A stretch of 55,722 bases of DNA, from the NCBI GenBank assembly GCA_033763635.1, contig JANRKG010000083.1, positions 1-55,722 on the forward strand, in the 5' to 3' direction. This DNA comes from JANRKG01 sp033763635. GTDB lineage: Bacteria; Cyanobacteriota; Cyanobacteriia; GCF-001939115. The stretch's first letter is position 1. Every line of letters starts with the position of its first letter. The notes beneath the pieces are model-generated. The model saw only the letters and a program-made list of their open reading frames with translations, had not been told where the DNA came from and made no database searches. The translations under genes were made by a program, and so were the position numbers. This document shows positions 1-8,884 of this stretch, in pieces.

Positions 1-163
1 GGCGCGATTCAGCCGTTTCAGCCTGGGCGATCGGAGACGGGGTTGATTGGGACAGTTTCCCCTGCCCGAGCGCAAGGCTGGGCTGGACCGCAGCAAGCAG
101 GGTGAATCCTGCTAGACCAAGGGTGATAGAAATTTGTTTTAACGGTGAATAAGTGTGTGTCAT
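1..163 (-). CDS. N-terminal fragment of a secreted protein (runs off the left edge)
   Basis: An ATG at 163 reading leftwards opens a frame that stays open to base 1 (54 codons). The residues seen start MTHTYSPLKQ, followed by a hydrophobic stretch (about residues 11-31, ending PSLA) that looks like a Sec signal peptide with cleavage near residue 31. After it comes a low-complexity stretch rich in Ser, Pro, Gln and Ala (QSTPSPIAQAE), as is common at the mature start of exported cyanobacterial proteins. No catalytic domain lies in the window, so the function is unknown. The 262 bases between this start and the next gene hold nothing I recognise and probably carry both divergent promoters. Confidence 0.6.
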   Translation of the reverse strand, partial: MTHTYSPLKQISITLGLAGFTLLAAVQPSLALGQGKLSQSTPSPIAQAETAESR

Positions 164-425
164 TGATTTTCAGTTATACCAGGGTTGATGATTCCCGTTT
201 GGAATGGATCAGGCTCAAAACAGTGAGGCTTACAGGACGGTTCCAGTTGACAGGTAAGAGGATTTTGGTATCTCTATGGTTAGGCATACCAGGGCGATCG
301 TCACGTTTCCGCAAAAAATTTTAGCCTGTTGCCTGGGGAGGGGTGGCCTCTGCCCCCATCCTACCGGAGCTTGAAAATAGGATAATAAAAGGTAAGCCCT
401 CAAATCATCTACCGGACAGTCATGA

Positions 426-1268
426 GTGCCAAGCATGTTTAATGCAACTGAAATCCTCATCGATCAATTTGTGGAGCAACTGAAGGATGGTTACAACCGC
501 ACCTATGGCGGTTGGAAAACTGACTATCAAGACATCATTGCCTGGGCGGGTAGTATGGCCCTGGAAAATATTGCCAACAGTGACGCGCTCTACCACAATG
601 TGGAACACACGATTCTTGTGACGCTGGTGGGGCAGGAGATTTTGCGGGGGAAGCATATTCGGGAAGGAGGGGTCTCCTGTGAAGATTGGTTACATTTCAT
701 TATTTCCCTGGTGTGTCACGATATAGGGTACGTAAAAGGGGTGTGCCGTCAAGATCGGGATGGCATGTACGCGACCGGGCGGGATGGGCAGATGGTGGCG
801 CTTTCTCCCGGTTCCTCCGATGCGGGGCTGACTCCTTACCATGTCGATCGGGCCAAGCTGTTTATCGATGAACGGTTTGGAGGGCACAAGTTGATTGATG
901 CAGAACTGATCAAACAAAATATTGAACTTACCCGTTTCCCTGTGCCCTCAGTGGAGGATCATCAGGATACGGTGAACTATTGCGGCCTGCTACGAGCGTC
1001 TGATCTCATTGGGCAACTGAGTGATCCCCGCTATCTGAAAAAAATTTGCGCCCTTTTCTATGAGTTTGAAGAGACGGGGGTGAACAAGCATCTGGGCTAC
1101 CGAAATCCCTCTGATTTACGGAGAAACTATCCCAAGTTCTACTGGCAGGGGGTCTATCCCTATGTGAAGGATGCCCTCCACTATCTGTCTTTAACGCAAC
1201 AAGGAAAACAGGTCATTGCTAACCTATACTCGAACGTGTTTGTTGTGGAGCATGAAGAGTTAGCATGA
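426..1268 (+). CDS. HD-domain metal-dependent phosphohydrolase-like protein
   Basis: This 280-residue protein is read from a GTG at 426; an ATG at 435 (residue 4) is an equally good start, and neither has a clear Shine-Dalgarno site. The HD signature is visible: His57 and His61 in YHNVEHT, the His98-Asp99 pair in CHDIGY, and a later Asp in RASDLIG near residue 193. This is the metal-binding set of the HD superfamily, whose members hydrolyse phosphate esters or nucleotides. No nucleotide-cyclase, GAF or PAS partner domain is present, and the substrate cannot be told. The stop overlaps the start of the next gene by four bases (ATGA), so the two are probably translated together. Confidence 0.8.
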   Translation: MPSMFNATEILIDQFVEQLKDGYNRTYGGWKTDYQDIIAWAGSMALENIANSDALYHNVEHTILVTLVGQEILRGKHIREGGVSCEDWLHFIISLVCHDIGYVKGVCRQDRDGMYATGRDGQMVALSPGSSDAGLTPYHVDRAKLFIDERFGGHKLIDAELIKQNIELTRFPVPSVEDHQDTVNYCGLLRASDLIGQLSDPRYLKKICALFYEFEETGVNKHLGYRNPSDLRRNYPKFYWQGVYPYVKDALHYLSLTQQGKQVIANLYSNVFVVEHEELA

Positions 1269-2428
1269 ACTCGGTTTTCTCCCCCGTCCAGCAAGTTTTG
1301 ATTACCTGGCTGTTGGTTTTGCTCACAGGTTGGGCGACTTTAAACTTTTTGGGCTTTTTTGGAGAATTAATCAGCATTCTGGTAACAGCGGCCTTGATTG
1401 CGTTTTTGCTGAACTACCCTGTAGTGCGGTTGCAACGGTTTCTCCCCCGATCGATGGCAGCGTTATTGGTGTATCTCTTTGCCGCGCTGGCAGTGGGGGT
1501 GGTGGGGCTGACGGTCGCCCCGACTGCGATCGTGCAGGCCCGTCAACTGGTCTTGAATTTGCCAAACTTGCTGGAGTCCGGGCGGGATCAATTGGAAGCC
1601 TTTCAAGCCTGGAGCCAGGCCCGCAACCTCCCTTTTGATGTGGTGTTGCTGCAACAACAATTATTAGCCCAGGCGCGGGATCAGGCTCAGGCGATTGCGA
1701 AACCCCTCCTGAGTGGAATTGCCAGTCAGGGGGTTGGGTTAGTGGTGGGAACGTTTAATGGGGTGTTGGACCTGGTATTAATCCTGGTTATTTCGTTTTA
1801 TATGTTGCTGGATGGGGAACGGGTCTGGCGAAATTTGACCAGCTTATTTTCACCAGAAATTGGAGATCAGTTAACGGGTGCCCTGGAACGGAATTTGCGG
1901 CAGTTTTTTGCGGGTCAACTCCTTTTAGGGTTATTTATGGGAGTCACCCTCTCTCTATCGTTCTGGTGGTTGCGAGTGCCCTTCTTCCTGATCTTTGCTG
2001 CGTTTATTGGGGCAATGGAAGTCATCCCTTTTATTGGGGCGACGTTAGGGATCGCGGCTGTTGGGATTCTCGTCACCTTTATTGACTGGTGGCTGGCATT
2101 ACAGGTGTTGGGAACGGCGATCGTTGTTCAGCAAATTAAGGATAACTTCCTGGCTCCCCGAATTCTTGGTAACCTGACAGGTCTCAGCCCTGTGATTATT
2201 TTTGCGTCCCTTTTGATTGGAACTAAGATCGGGGGATTGCTGGGGGCGATTTTGGCAATTCCGCTAACAGGGGTAGTTAAGGGCATTACAGAAATTGTGC
2301 TGGACCCAACTTTGCCTCCTCAGACGGGAGGGGCGTTTTTCTCCAATCCCCTGGAACAGGGGGATGGGCTGGTAGTGGAGAATGGGGCTTCAGAATCGAA
2401 ATCGGTTTCGTCTGATAAATTGTTGTAA
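1265..2428 (+). CDS. AI-2E family transporter (TqsA/PerM-type membrane protein)
   Basis: The protein has 387 residues and is strongly hydrophobic. There are membrane segments near residues 8-50 and 57-80, a long amphipathic soluble stretch (about 85-150), and then a C-terminal block of helices (about 155-345) with the family-like patterns FYMLLDGERVW and IPFIGATLG. This is the layout of the AI-2E exporter family (PF01594), whose members export small molecules or ions; only a few are tied to autoinducer-2. The last 40 residues are a polar Ser/Gly-rich tail. It is coupled to the HD-domain gene by an ATGA overlap. The real substrate is unknown. Confidence 0.85.
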   Translation: MNSVFSPVQQVLITWLLVLLTGWATLNFLGFFGELISILVTAALIAFLLNYPVVRLQRFLPRSMAALLVYLFAALAVGVVGLTVAPTAIVQARQLVLNLPNLLESGRDQLEAFQAWSQARNLPFDVVLLQQQLLAQARDQAQAIAKPLLSGIASQGVGLVVGTFNGVLDLVLILVISFYMLLDGERVWRNLTSLFSPEIGDQLTGALERNLRQFFAGQLLLGLFMGVTLSLSFWWLRVPFFLIFAAFIGAMEVIPFIGATLGIAAVGILVTFIDWWLALQVLGTAIVVQQIKDNFLAPRILGNLTGLSPVIIFASLLIGTKIGGLLGAILAIPLTGVVKGITEIVLDPTLPPQTGGAFFSNPLEQGDGLVVENGASESKSVSSDKLL

Positions 2429-2491
2429 TGAGATGGGAATTGTTTTATCCCACCCCTCCCATGACCGTCATCACGACATTTTTTGAATCCT

Positions 2492-3622
2492 ATGAATTGG
2501 TGGCAACGGCTGAAAAAAAATCCCCTGGCTCAATTGGGGGCAATTCTCCTGATCCTCTTTTACGTCACGGTGCTGGCAGCGGATTTGGTCGCCCCCTATG
2601 ATCCCTACGAATCCCAGTTGGATGGTGCATTGTTGCCCCCAACCCAGATCTATTGGACCAATCAAAATGGACAGTTCATTGGTCCCCATGTATATCCGAC
2701 CACTCAGGGTCCGGTGAGTTTGGAGACGGGCGATCGGCAATTGCTCGTCGATCGTACCCAACCTTCGCCGCTGCGTCTGTTTGTCGGTGGCTCACCGTAT
2801 CGCGTCTTTCAGATCAAACTACCCCTGCCAACTCAGTTGTCACCCCTCAAGATTGAAGATGTGGAGTTGTTTGGCGGTATTCCTGCAAATCTGCACCTCT
2901 TTGGCACGACAGGTCCGGGTAAGTTCAATGTGTTGGGAACAGATGAGCAAGCGCGTGACCAGTTCAGCCGTCTGCTGCATGGGGGCCGCATTAGCTTATT
3001 CATCGGGCTCGTTGGGGTTTCCATCACCTTTCCCCTGGGAATGCTGGTTGGTGGCATTTCCGGTTACTTTGGGGGGTGGATTGATAGCGTGTTGATGCGG
3101 ATTGTGGAAGTGTTGATGACCATTCCCGGAATTTACTTGCTGGTGGCTCTGGCAGCGGTGTTGCCCCCCGGCCTTAGTAGCGCCCAGCGATTTTTACTGA
3201 TTGTGTTTATCACGTCTTTTATCAGTTGGGCTGGACTCGCAAGGGTCATTCGAGGACAGGTGCTGTCCATTAAGGAACGGGAATTTGTTCAGGCGGCACG
3301 GGCAATGGGAGGTCGTCCCTTCTACACAATCCTGCGTCATGTGCTTCCCCAAACGTCTACCTATGTCATCATTTCAGCGACGCTGGCAATTCCCAGTTTT
3401 ATTGTCGCAGAGTCAGTTCTCAGCTTAATTGGGCTGGGAATTCAGCAACCTGATCCCTCCTGGGGAAACATGCTGTCTATCGCAACAAATGCATCCATTC
3501 TTGTGTTGCAACCCTGGTTAATTTGGCCCCCTGCTACGTTGATTGTGCTGACGGTACTGGCCTTTAACCTGCTGGGAGATGGGTTGCGGGATGCCCTTGA
3601 TCCACGCAGTTTGCAACGTTAG
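2492..3622 (+). CDS. ABC transporter permease, DppC/OppC type
   Basis: I chose the ATG at 2492 (376 residues); a TTG three codons upstream is the only alternative. The protein starts with a cytoplasmic stretch and one membrane helix (LGAILLILFYVTVLAADLVAP), and the permease core of five helices begins near residue 165. The EAA loop that contacts the ATPase is clear (REFVQAARAMGG followed by HVLPQ). Peptide and nickel permeases of this type are usually about 300 residues; the surplus here is a periplasmic insert of roughly 85 residues between helices 1 and 2, as seen in some cyanobacterial and Gram-positive homologues. Partner permease, ATPase and binding-protein genes are absent from the window, so it is an orphan subunit gene. 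Confidence 0.88.
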   Translation: MNWWQRLKKNPLAQLGAILLILFYVTVLAADLVAPYDPYESQLDGALLPPTQIYWTNQNGQFIGPHVYPTTQGPVSLETGDRQLLVDRTQPSPLRLFVGGSPYRVFQIKLPLPTQLSPLKIEDVELFGGIPANLHLFGTTGPGKFNVLGTDEQARDQFSRLLHGGRISLFIGLVGVSITFPLGMLVGGISGYFGGWIDSVLMRIVEVLMTIPGIYLLVALAAVLPPGLSSAQRFLLIVFITSFISWAGLARVIRGQVLSIKEREFVQAARAMGGRPFYTILRHVLPQTSTYVIISATLAIPSFIVAESVLSLIGLGIQQPDPSWGNMLSIATNASILVLQPWLIWPPATLIVLTVLAFNLLGDGLRDALDPRSLQR

Positions 3623-3735
3623 GAGAAGGTGGGTTTTGACTGTGTGCTCAACCCGCCAAGTCCGGTGACTGGTCCTTTATCAAGTTGCAAATTCCTAAGT
3701 AACCTGAGCACCGTCGAAATCTAATTCATTTTCAA

Positions 3736-4479
3736 CTACAACACAGTCATCACTTGTAAAAGTTCCCTGGATAGATCGACTTGATTAGGCTTGCGTTGTT
3801 TGAATAACACCCCTGCCAGGAAATAGATATTGGGTGAAAAGAAGGCTTTCCGTTGCTGTTGCAGGGTGGCGATCGTATTTCTCACCTTGGGTTCACAACT
3901 GTAATACCCAAACTTAAGGGGAGAAACCATAAAATCCACTACCTGATATCCCTGAGTTAGGGCATAGTCGATCGTCTCGACGGGATTGGAGTAAGCCGAA
4001 ATCATCAGCAAAACAGCCGGATATTCCATTGCCAACAGTTGCATCGTAATTGTTGCCCCGTCACTGCCTCCATGCAGGGAAGGCATATACAGATCGTCGT
4101 CTGGAGCAGGTAAATAGGGTGGGTTGGCGATCAAATAATCCGCATCCGCAAGGGCATGTTGGAAGAAACACCGATTATGAACTGTGTATTGATGGGTCAA
4201 CTGATATTCTTCAATACGGGATTGGGCAACTTTGCAAGCTGCGGGGTTTAGTTCATAGCCATGAATCAATCCGGCAAAGTTTGTTTTTAGCAAACCACTA
4301 ATCACAGGACTACCATCCCCAGCCCCAAATTCTACCACCCGATCGCCTTGAGTGCAGGAATTTAGCACCATCTTTTCTAAACATTGAGAATAAAATTGGG
4401 ATTCTTCTGGACAAAAAAAGACTTCGTTGGGTGAGGAAGGTTGCACCGCAACGGTTGACGTTAATAATGTTTCTTTCAT
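3736..4479 (-). CDS. Class I SAM-dependent methyltransferase with NPPY motif
   Basis: The protein has 247 residues. The SAM-binding glycine loop is VVEFGAGDG at residues 48-56, the acidic residue ending strand 2 lies in GYELNP (about 74-79), and the motif IV NPPY is at 119-122. NPPY is typical of N-methyltransferases that act on Asn/Gln, adenine or guanine (the HemK/RsmC/TrmN6 group). The start ATG at 4479 has no strong ribosome site. It lies 69 bases behind the diiron-oxygenase-like gene on the same strand, so the two may share a transcript and possibly a pathway. The target is unknown; protein glutamine, RNA or a small molecule are all possible. Confidence 0.75.
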   Translation of the reverse strand: MKETLLTSTVAVQPSSPNEVFFCPEESQFYSQCLEKMVLNSCTQGDRVVEFGAGDGSPVISGLLKTNFAGLIHGYELNPAACKVAQSRIEEYQLTHQYTVHNRCFFQHALADADYLIANPPYLPAPDDDLYMPSLHGGSDGATITMQLLAMEYPAVLLMISAYSNPVETIDYALTQGYQVVDFMVSPLKFGYYSCEPKVRNTIATLQQQRKAFFSPNIYFLAGVLFKQRKPNQVDLSRELLQVMTVL

Positions 4480-4498
4480 AGTAAGGAGTGAGTAAAGG

Positions 4499-4554
4499 GG
4501 TAATGGGTAATGGGTGATGGGTTGCGATGACTTATTCCCGATGATCCATTACCC
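4499..4554. repeat. Heptamer array GGTAATG with inverted copy (STRR-like)
   Basis: Three tandem heptamers (GGTAATG, GGTAATG, GGTGATG) occupy 4499-4519, and an inverted copy CCATTACCC lies at 4546-4554, overlapping the stop codon of the diiron protein. The two arms can form a 9-bp hairpin with a loop of about 32 bases. A related array sits between 17678 and 17730. Such short tandem repeats are common between cyanobacterial genes. Here the hairpin would lie between two genes of a putative operon. Confidence 0.6.
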
Positions 4555-5664
4555 ATGCCCCTTTTCTGCTTGCTTGACTGCCTGAATGACCGCATCTCCG
4601 GCCCGATCGCCCATCAATTTTTCCTGGTCATATCCCAATACCAATTCCCAGGCAAACTGGGGGTACATCTTTGCCAGGGGCAGGGCGGCTTCGTGCAACA
4701 TCCATTGTCCATGCCGTTCGTCTTCTCGGATGTGCAGTTCCCAATATCCCATTGCCAGGTCAGACAATCCCAATCGTTTTGCTGCCAGCAAGTAATCGGT
4801 ATAAAAAGTTGGGCCTGCAATTTCAAAATAGGTCAGGCCACCGTTGTAGCGCAGGAAATAACGTTTACATTCCGTGAGTAAGAAGTTGTGATTAATGGTT
4901 GCTAATACTTCCCAGGGGGCGAGGTGGAAATAGCCTTCTGGAGACGTATCCAGGCTCAATTCTGCCATCATTTTGGCGAAGAAAGTTGAGTGCTTCCGGG
5001 GAAGACGACCGTTCCCATACTCTTCCAACAACACCCGAATTAAGGTTGCCTGGACCTCGTTACTGGCCCCTCCTAAAATTCGCGAGAGACGACTCGCTTC
5101 TACCAGCCCATCCAGGGAGGCGATCGCCAGCAGATGACGATATCCCTCTACGGACATCTCTTCCCGCAGGTAGCGTTTATTGTTCGTGATGGGTGGGTTC
5201 AAATCCGCTTCGCACCGTTCCATCAGGGCTTGTTGCACATCTAACTTTTGTAAGTGAGCAACATCCAGTTGAGCCAGTTCCCAGGCTTGCCAGGGAGATT
5301 CAATCACATTACGAAGCTGCTGCAAATAAAACGATCGCTCATTTTCATAGCTCTGCAAATCGTCATACCAGAAGAGATTTAACCGATTGATGCGATAAAG
5401 AATTCGTTGCAGGAAGAGATGAGCCTCACTGATTGTACCCAGAGAAGCACCTGACGGATAGGCAGCCTGGATCGCCGCCGCGATCGTTGCTTCAAACTGG
5501 GTAGCCTCCTCTGGTTGGGAACGAACCCAGTGATCCAAGTCAGGAATTGCTAAAAAATTAATGAATTGAAGTTCCGCTGCATGGTAGTCAGGGGAGGCTA
5601 CGGGAGAAGGAAGATCTCGCAATGCCCCGCTCGTGACCCGATCGGAACTGACTGCTACAGCCAT
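4549..5664 (-). CDS. Haem-oxygenase-like diiron protein (iron-containing redox enzyme family)
   Basis: The protein has 371 residues, nearly all predicted helix. The second half carries a ligand set expected for the haem-oxygenase-like diiron oxidase scaffold: Glu214/Glu215 in LLEEYG, His225 in PRKHSTFF, Glu281 in YFEIAG, and a His311-x3-Asp315-x2-His318 motif in the last core helix. Family members (for example UndA, SznF, BesC) oxidise small amines, fatty acids or amino acids with O2. The N-terminal 150 residues are a less recognisable helical extension. The methyltransferase gene follows on the same strand. The substrate is unknown, and the ligand assignment rests on motif reading only. Confidence 0.78.
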   Translation of the reverse strand: MAVAVSSDRVTSGALRDLPSPVASPDYHAAELQFINFLAIPDLDHWVRSQPEEATQFEATIAAAIQAAYPSGASLGTISEAHLFLQRILYRINRLNLFWYDDLQSYENERSFYLQQLRNVIESPWQAWELAQLDVAHLQKLDVQQALMERCEADLNPPITNNKRYLREEMSVEGYRHLLAIASLDGLVEASRLSRILGGASNEVQATLIRVLLEEYGNGRLPRKHSTFFAKMMAELSLDTSPEGYFHLAPWEVLATINHNFLLTECKRYFLRYNGGLTYFEIAGPTFYTDYLLAAKRLGLSDLAMGYWELHIREDERHGQWMLHEAALPLAKMYPQFAWELVLGYDQEKLMGDRAGDAVIQAVKQAEKGHG

Positions 5665-5814
5665 AGGAAAGTTGCCTAATTACAGTTGAATTAAATGGAA
5701 GTTAGATGAGAAAGACATTAAGAATTGTATTTTCTCTTCAATACAACCATAAACAAGCAATGCCCCCTGATCCGTCCATCCATAGATAGAATGCTGGGGT
5801 GGAAATGGGAGGAA

Positions 5815-5834
5815 AGAGGCAGAGGGCAGAAGGG
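5815..5834. repeat. Short AGAGGGC/AGAAGGG-type heptamer repeats
   Basis: The purine-rich run AGAGGC-AGAGGGC-AGAAGGG lies in the 237-base gap between two minus-strand genes. Similar pieces occur at about 21419 (AGAGGACAGAAGGCA) and, inverted, at 24475-24491. They look like members of the degenerate heptamer repeats scattered through cyanobacterial genomes. I see no gene or RNA in the gap. Confidence 0.4.
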
Positions 5835-5901
5835 GATATTGAGTAGACGGATTGGGGTGCAGGATACCCTGAATAGGAACTGCTGGATCACGGTTCGGGT
5901 G

Positions 5902-7467
5902 CTAGCGGACGCTCACAAATCTTTCGCGGGCGATCGATCGCAGTTGTTCCACGTCTTCCCGTCGGGATACGGAGAGGGGAATGGTGCTCTTGATCTCCTG
6001 TAACAGCAGAGCCGTGTCCAGAGGCTTATTCAAGTAAAGGGTATGGTAAAGAGCGGTGACGATCGCTTGTTGAATTTCTGCCCCACTAAACCCGTCTGTA
6101 GCGGCAATCAGGGCAGGCATATCAAAATTTTGTGGCGATTGTTTGTGATAGGTCAGGTGAATGCGGAGAATGGCACCCCGTTCCTGGACATCGGGTAAAT
6201 CAACATAAAAAATTTCGTCAAACCGCCCTTTCCGCAGTAATTCGGGGGGAACTTGGGAAATGTTATTCGCAGTTGCTACCACAAAGACTTCCTCTGCCTT
6301 TTCCTGCATCCAGGTCAGAAACGACCCAAATAAACGACGGCTTAACCCTCCGTCTCCATCACCGTTGTTACTATTTCCAAGACTCTTTTCAATCTCATCT
6401 ATCCACAAAACAGTGGGAGCCATCGACTCCGCCAGGGTAATCGCCTGTCGAAAGTTCTTTTCCGATTCCCCCACAAACTTGTCATACAATCTGCCCGCAT
6501 CCAATCGTAACAGCGGTAACTTCCATTCCTGGGCGATCGCCTTTGCTGCCAGGGATTTCCCGCAACCCTGAATTCCCACAATCAGAATGCCTCGTGGTGG
6601 ATGCAGGTTCAGCGATCGGGCCTGGGTGCTGAATCCAACTTTGGCGCGTGCCAGCCAGCGTTTCAGTCCAGTAAATCCTCCCAATTCCAGTCCGACTTGC
6701 TCTGGAGGTAAACACTCCAGCACCCCGCCTTCTCGAATAATCTGGGCCTTGCGGTCTAGAATGGGTTGAATGTCACTGACCGTTAACTTGCCATCTTCCA
6801 AGGCTGCATAGGCAATGACCTGACGGGCTTGCTTTAAGGTCATCCCACGGAGGGACTGCACCAGAGTCTGGGTTTCGTGGGGTTGCAGTTGCACCTGAAT
6901 GCGGTTTTTGGTGGTTAACGATCGCACCACCTCAGAGACGGCCTGTTGCAATTCATCCCGCCCAGGAAGTTTTAAGTCGAAATACACGGCATCATGGACA
7001 ACTTCGGAGGGCAGGGTGATGCTATCGCCACTTAAAACGAGCGCTGAGACTTTCTTAGAAAAGATCTGGGCAACTTCCCGCAATTGACGAGCCACCAGGG
7101 GGTCATTCAGGTGTTTTGCAAAATCCTTGAGTAAGAACACGGCCTTAATCGGCAAGTCCTGGATATACTGAAGCACTTGCAGTGGTTCCAGAGTATTGTC
7201 CAGGGTGGCAGGTTTGGGGGGGGTGCATTCATCGACCCAACGGTTATCAGTAGCCGATCGCACTAAGCCCTGCGTAATGCTCCACTCAAAGAGGGAGATT
7301 TTCATCTCTTGCACCACTGTCTGAAGAAGTGTCTGGACCCGTTCTTCTTCAACGGTTTCAATCACAATAATGGGATGGAAAGAAAGGAGCAGGGTTTGAA
7401 GTTCGTGGACACGCTCAGCGAAACTCATGCGATCGGGGGTAGATAGGTTGTTCCTAGCATGCGTCAT
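5902..7467 (-). CDS. ycf46: Ycf46-like AAA+ ATPase
   Basis: This 521-residue protein has an N-terminal region (about 1-250) that resembles a degenerate ATPase-like fold and a C-terminal AAA+ module: Walker A GIQGCGKS at 298-305, Walker B VLWIDE at 353-358, a sensor stretch in VVATANN, and arginine fingers expected near LLRKGRFDEIF. Length and arrangement match the Ycf46 family, encoded in red-algal plastids and all cyanobacteria; the Synechocystis homologue Slr0374 has been linked to inorganic-carbon responses. ATG at 7467 is the first start; Met14 (7428) is an alternative. It is transcribed away from the aminotransferase gene through a 194-base shared promoter region. The family assignment is good, the function poorly known. 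Confidence 0.8.
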   Translation of the reverse strand: MTHARNNLSTPDRMSFAERVHELQTLLLSFHPIIVIETVEEERVQTLLQTVVQEMKISLFEWSITQGLVRSATDNRWVDECTPPKPATLDNTLEPLQVLQYIQDLPIKAVFLLKDFAKHLNDPLVARQLREVAQIFSKKVSALVLSGDSITLPSEVVHDAVYFDLKLPGRDELQQAVSEVVRSLTTKNRIQVQLQPHETQTLVQSLRGMTLKQARQVIAYAALEDGKLTVSDIQPILDRKAQIIREGGVLECLPPEQVGLELGGFTGLKRWLARAKVGFSTQARSLNLHPPRGILIVGIQGCGKSLAAKAIAQEWKLPLLRLDAGRLYDKFVGESEKNFRQAITLAESMAPTVLWIDEIEKSLGNSNNGDGDGGLSRRLFGSFLTWMQEKAEEVFVVATANNISQVPPELLRKGRFDEIFYVDLPDVQERGAILRIHLTYHKQSPQNFDMPALIAATDGFSGAEIQQAIVTALYHTLYLNKPLDTALLLQEIKSTIPLSVSRREDVEQLRSIARERFVSVR

Positions 7468-7661
7468 GAAAATCTTGGATTTTAGATCTCTTTAAATAAA
7501 TTCTGGTTTGAGAGCACGTCGCAAAAACTCTTCAAGCTGAAAGGTTTGATTGTAAGGAATCAGTTTTCATTGACCATCAAGAAGCTGCTTTTGCTTTCAG
7601 TATAGTAGATGAGGATCTTTGAAATCCTCGATCGCGTTCATCCTTTTGCCCCACTAAAACC

Positions 7662-8870
7662 GTGCCATTTTCTTCTTACCAATCCTTCTGGTCCCTTGAC
7701 CCCAGGGTGACATTTTTGAATCATGGAGCCTTTGGAGCCTGTCCTCGCCCTGTGTTAGAAGCCCAGCAACGATGGCGCGATCGGTTAGAAGCCCAACCCC
7801 TCAAGTTCCTGGGGCGCGAGATTGAGGAGTTATTGGATACAGCGCGATCGGACCTGGCGGCGTTTGTGGGGGCGGAGTCCGGGGAATTGGCCTTTATTCC
7901 TAATGCAACGACTGGGGTGAATGCGGTGTTGCGGTCTCTGATGCCGCAGTGGGGAATCGGGGATGAGCTATTAACGACAAACCATGAATACAATGCCTGT
8001 CGCAATGCTCTGAATTATGTGGCTCAAACTTCTGGAGCAACGATCGTTGTTGCAGAAGTGCCTTTTCCCATCACAGATCCCGAACAAATGCTAGAAGCAG
8101 TGTTGGCAAAGGTTTCAGAAAGAACTCGGCTTGTCCTCGTGGATCACATTTCCAGTCAGACGGCTTTGATCTTTCCGATCGCATCACTTACGAAAGCACT
8201 GAGAACACAAGGGATTGAAGTTCTGATCGATGGTGCCCATGCACCGGGAATGATCCCTCTGAACCTGACTGAATTGGGGGCAACCTACTACACAGGGAAT
8301 TGCCACAAATGGCTATGCGCTCCCAAGGGAGCCGCATTTTTGTATGTGCAACGCGATCGTCAGGCACAAATTCGACCCCTGACGATTAGTCACGGGGCTA
8401 ATGATCCAAGGAAGCATCGAAGTCGCTTTCACCTGGAATTTGATTGGATGGGAACGGGGGACCCAAGCGCTTATCTCTGTGTCCCTGAAGCGATTCGATT
8501 TATGGGATCTTTATTGCCGGGGGGCTGGCCTGAGTTAATGGCAACCAATCGAAACCTGGCTCTGGCGGCTCGACAGGTTCTCTGTGAAGGGTTGGCAGTG
8601 CCTCCCCCCAGTCCCGATGAAATGGCCGGGGCGATGGTGAGTATTCCCTTGGCGAACTCTCTGCCAGAGGATTTGTACGATCGTCTGGTTCATGAATTCC
8701 AAATAGAAGTGCCCGTTATTCCCTGGCACCCTCCCCTGCGGCGACTGATTCGGGTTTCTGCCCAGGTGTATAACCTTTTGGAACAGTACACCTATCTAAC
8801 AACGGCTCTGAAACACCTGTCAGTGGGCAATAACTTTACTCCTGAAAAGATAATAAAAAACCTTCAGTGA
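7662..8870 (+). CDS. Class V aminotransferase-fold PLP enzyme (isopenicillin-N epimerase-like)
   Basis: The protein has 402 residues and starts at GTG 7662; no ATG exists until well inside the domain. The N-terminal FLNHGAFGACP, the cofactor aspartate in LIDGAHAPGM and the Schiff-base lysine in GNCHKWLCAPKG mark the aminotransferase class V family, closest in pattern to CefD-type isopenicillin-N epimerase-like proteins. Many such cyanobacterial proteins are not tied to antibiotics and may act as desulfurases, lyases or epimerases. No biosynthetic cluster surrounds it. The end is unusual: the last codons form one arm of a terminator hairpin and the TGA stop lies partly in its loop. Confidence 0.85.
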   Translation: MPFSSYQSFWSLDPRVTFLNHGAFGACPRPVLEAQQRWRDRLEAQPLKFLGREIEELLDTARSDLAAFVGAESGELAFIPNATTGVNAVLRSLMPQWGIGDELLTTNHEYNACRNALNYVAQTSGATIVVAEVPFPITDPEQMLEAVLAKVSERTRLVLVDHISSQTALIFPIASLTKALRTQGIEVLIDGAHAPGMIPLNLTELGATYYTGNCHKWLCAPKGAAFLYVQRDRQAQIRPLTISHGANDPRKHRSRFHLEFDWMGTGDPSAYLCVPEAIRFMGSLLPGGWPELMATNRNLALAARQVLCEGLAVPPPSPDEMAGAMVSIPLANSLPEDLYDRLVHEFQIEVPVIPWHPPLRRLIRVSAQVYNLLEQYTYLTTALKHLSVGNNFTPEKIIKNLQ

Positions 8871-8884
8871 TAGCACTGAAGGTT
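8859..8884 (+). terminator. Hairpin terminator overlapping the stop codon
   Basis: AACCTTCAGTG (8859-8869) and CACTGAAGGTT (8874-8884) form a perfect 11-bp stem with the 4-base loop ATAG, preceded by a run of A and followed by a moderately T-rich stretch. The TGA stop of the aminotransferase gene occupies 8868-8870, that is, the end of the 5' arm and the first loop base. The A-run before the stem means it could also stop transcripts coming from the right. Confidence 0.8.
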
